A stretch of 7,315 nt of DNA from Pseudomonadota bacterium (GTDB lineage: Bacteria > Pseudomonadota > Alphaproteobacteria > Rhizobiales > Hyphomicrobiaceae), in the NCBI GenBank assembly GCA_023387235.1, contig JAEWIJ010000254.1:1-7315 (forward strand), read 5' to 3'. The position numbers and the translations under genes are program-made. Numbering within the stretch: the first letter of the stretch is position 1; every line of letters begins with the position of its first letter. The notes beneath the pieces were generated by a model. It worked only from the letters and a program-made list of their open reading frames with translations, searched no databases and was not told the origin of the DNA. Below are positions 6,401 through 7,315 of the stretch, piece after piece.

Positions 6401-7282
6401 TTCGCCCGTCCCCGCCAGCGTGCCGGAGCCGGAAACGACACTGCGCTGCGATCTGTGGCGCAGCGTGAGCTCGAGGCTCGGGATTTGCAGCACCGTCTGC
6501 TGGCCATCGTCCGAGATGACGAGCGAAGCCTCCTTGAGGCCCAGCGTCTCGAGGAACGAGGCGGCACCTTTGCGTCGGCGCATCTCGCCGACGATGTCCG
6601 CGACCTGACGCGCCGCGTCGATGCGGTCGCGCACGATCGTGACGGTCTTGGCGACCTCGCTCTCATTCGGCGCGGCACTGCCGCCCTCGCGCGCGCTCGC
6701 GGCCGGCATGGAAAACGTGCGCCCCTGCAGGTCGCGGCCATAGCCGAGCATGTAGGAAGGCCGTTCGGATGCAAAGAGTACGACGCGCGGCTGCAGGAGA
6801 TCGACGCGGGCCGGTGCGAGCCGTCCACGGCGCAGCGCGCGCAGGCTGAGCTGGACCGAGGCACGCGAGGCGAGCGCGACGAGACTGCCTGTCGCCTCGG
6901 TGACACGAACGCTGGTGAGCCGCAGCTCTGCGCCACCCCCCGACGAGAGCTGGATGATGGCGTCCTCGATCTGAAACTGGACACCGGGCATGTCCTCGTT
7001 GAGCACGCGCTGCATGGGCTCGACGAGGAACGAGACGGGGATCGGCGCGAATATGAGCCTGAGATAGAGGCCACCGGCGGCGAATGCTACGAGCGGCACG
7101 ACGATCGCAAGGGTCGTAACGAGCGCGCGCGCGCAGCGTCGGAGCCATCTTGGAGATGCCGGCAGGCGCCCTAGGCGCCTCGTGGCCTGCGGACGAATCG
7201 CATCGGGCGCCGCAACCGGTGCCGCTGCCGGACCGGGCGCACCATCGCTAACTCCGCTCGCTTGGCCAATGTGGCCATGCAT
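3413..7282 (-). CDS. YhdP/AsmA-like envelope protein (DUF3971 and AsmA-like C-terminal domains)
   Basis: Large single-pass inner-membrane protein, 1289 residues, with its bulk predicted in the periplasm. A Pro/Ala-rich, then Arg-rich cytoplasmic segment (1-52) precedes one membrane helix (about 53-76, ALVTTLAIVVPLVAFAAGG). The long middle is built of repeated beta-strand segments typical of this family, including LGDLVSGDVDVDLTV near 785-800 and WSKPAGQRAELKF near 833-845. The C-terminal family signature is clear: GTYTPLSGINRALSVVPLFG (about 1147-1166), LTGPRREGIV (about 1169-1178) and NPLSLMTPGIFREIF (about 1196-1210). E. coli relatives (YhdP, TamB, YdbH) are thought to form hydrophobic grooves that carry phospholipids from inner to outer membrane; the same role here is inferred. 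A 78-residue tail rich in Pro, Lys, Arg, Ser and Thr follows. The only early ATG, 7282, has GGGGAAG upstream; the next in-frame Met is residue 90, after the membrane helix. It is convergent with tyrS. Confidence 0.9.
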   Translation of the reverse strand: MHGHIGQASGVSDGAPGPAAAPVAAPDAIRPQATRRLGRLPASPRWLRRCARALVTTLAIVVPLVAFAAGGLYLRLIFAPIPVSFLVEPMQRVLNEDMPGVQFQIEDAIIQLSSGGGAELRLTSVRVTEATGSLVALASRASVQLSLRALRRGRLAPARVDLLQPRVVLFASERPSYMLGYGRDLQGRTFSMPAASAREGGSAAPNESEVAKTVTIVRDRIDAARQVADIVGEMRRRKGAASFLETLGLKEASLVISDDGQQTVLQIPSLELTLRHRSQRSVVSGSGTLAGTGEPFKYSFRMEDSEQRDRLTLNAEVEDLVPRSVALGHAGFELIEGLDLPLVGRGSIELSRQGDVIGGTFDVSLGSGRVHLPWLGKVPLDLAGGEVKASFAGAERRLTIAPSTLRWRGSHATVSGEIAPTSTTDATAGWRFEVRGVDGTLTAEDLGAVPLPLTALVVRGTAFPASGHVDVSEFAMTAGEAKVAMMGTVAASGSERIARLDGRIGPMSLDALKVMWPQGLAPQTRKWVANHVVTGRLGGGAFSVTNERRDRTDPRDPAAFRERELSLTLDGEQLGLEYLKGMPPLEAHTARLTVEGGNATFRIPSGIIRMSPTQQLQILDSGFIVGGVDLDAPQARLDVRVAGPASAVADLLARPQLALMPRSVLDGTEFEGKLDGRFSAVFPLYEGLSTKDVKIVEGKASIVEGHAQKVLGRYNVSGASIRAEARDNTIDVTGEALLDGVLAKLGWRYAFANAPTSAAPSALPSAPADVQGFRLQAKLGNSERAQLGIHLGDLVSGDVDVDLTVRPGDDDGQVVRIAADLTAAELQLSDLAWSKPAGQRAELKFDIGKRRDGNVVLQNFRLDGDTIGVNGWVALGADNKPVEYLFTDFSLNTVSSLRVQGTLRPDRVWEVKATGARFDARSVFSGFLSVGSGARNDGEKHEQAAGIDLDARIDTVTGVPDVYVPTNADPRLRAVHLRLVSRNSQVHEIEFSGRHDNDRMLRASMKGKAGASRVFTVDAEDTGEALKLIGIYRSMRGGEGRLEVNLDAPGAAERRGTLRVRRFAVMGDPVVSDMASAYNDGGQPAIKQGARGQQVVREQIDFDRLRASFATGNGQLVIEDMEVLGPILGATLRGKLDYRTEQVHLGGTYTPLSGINRALSVVPLFGEVLTGPRREGIVAMTFAIQGPMAKPQFIPNPLSLMTPGIFREIFQMAPNNPTVSPGGHSARPRRAPQPQTTESAPATGPSEASTSRDTKEKPKARARPKATKPEVTDGWAATTDPRAGAPARN

Positions 7283-7288
7283 CGCCGA

Positions 7289-7295
7289 CTTCCCC
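7289..7295 (-). promoter_or_regulatory. Ribosome binding site of the YhdP-like gene
   Basis: GGGGAAG on the minus strand; its GGGGA core ends 8 bases before the ATG at 7282. It supports this start. The remaining 20 bases to the right edge are too short to show a promoter. Confidence 0.5.
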
Positions 7296-7315
7296 TACCC
7301 CCTAGGGCTCTAACC

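Noticed and set aside
5690..7174. 494-codon plus-strand open frame opposite the YhdP-like gene
   Set aside because: Same shadow effect; composition is dominated by Arg, Ala, Asp and Glu with no recognisable fold.
7289..7308. C-rich stretch resembling the arms of the 3290-3390 repeat
   Set aside because: The similarity is only C-runs with TA; it lacks the ACAAGG core and the partner arm, and is explained by the ribosome binding site on the minus strand.

Overview
The window is a stretch of GC-rich bacterial chromosome. Protein sequence and gene style (TyrRS with a KMGKT loop, an alphaproteobacterial-type AnmK, a large YhdP/AsmA-like protein, and a CCCTCCCC/GGGGAGGG inverted repeat) point to an alphaproteobacterium, most likely of the order Hyphomicrobiales (Rhizobiales). 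That placement is inferred from memory of these families, not from a search. There is no sign of a mobile element, phage, CRISPR array or RNA gene.

Layout, left to right. Positions 1-627 (minus strand) hold the N-terminal 209 codons of an unrecognised, probably exported protein that runs off the left edge. Positions 628-778 are a short gap with a tandem 8-bp direct repeat around a TATTAT hexamer. Positions 779-1882 (minus) encode anhydro-N-acetylmuramic acid kinase, AnmK. A 74-bp divergent intergenic region separates it from tyrS (1957-3213, plus), tyrosyl-tRNA synthetase. Positions 3214-3412 lie between convergent genes and carry a weak hairpin, a large nested GC-rich inverted repeat (3290-3390) and a small palindrome. 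Positions 3413-7282 (minus) encode a 1289-residue single-pass membrane protein of the YhdP/AsmA-like family. The last 33 bases hold only its ribosome binding site and immediate upstream DNA.

How the genes fit together: AnmK recycles cell-wall sugar, and YhdP-type proteins are linked to phospholipid traffic between inner and outer membrane, so two of the four genes serve the envelope; tyrS is a translation housekeeping gene. The genes form at least three transcription units (minus, plus, minus). The unknown gene at the left could be read from an anmK transcript or from its own promoter. I see no undescribed multi-gene system here. The items most worth a second look are the nested inverted repeat, the unknown partial gene with its upstream repeat pair, and the long basic, proline-rich tail of the YhdP-like protein.
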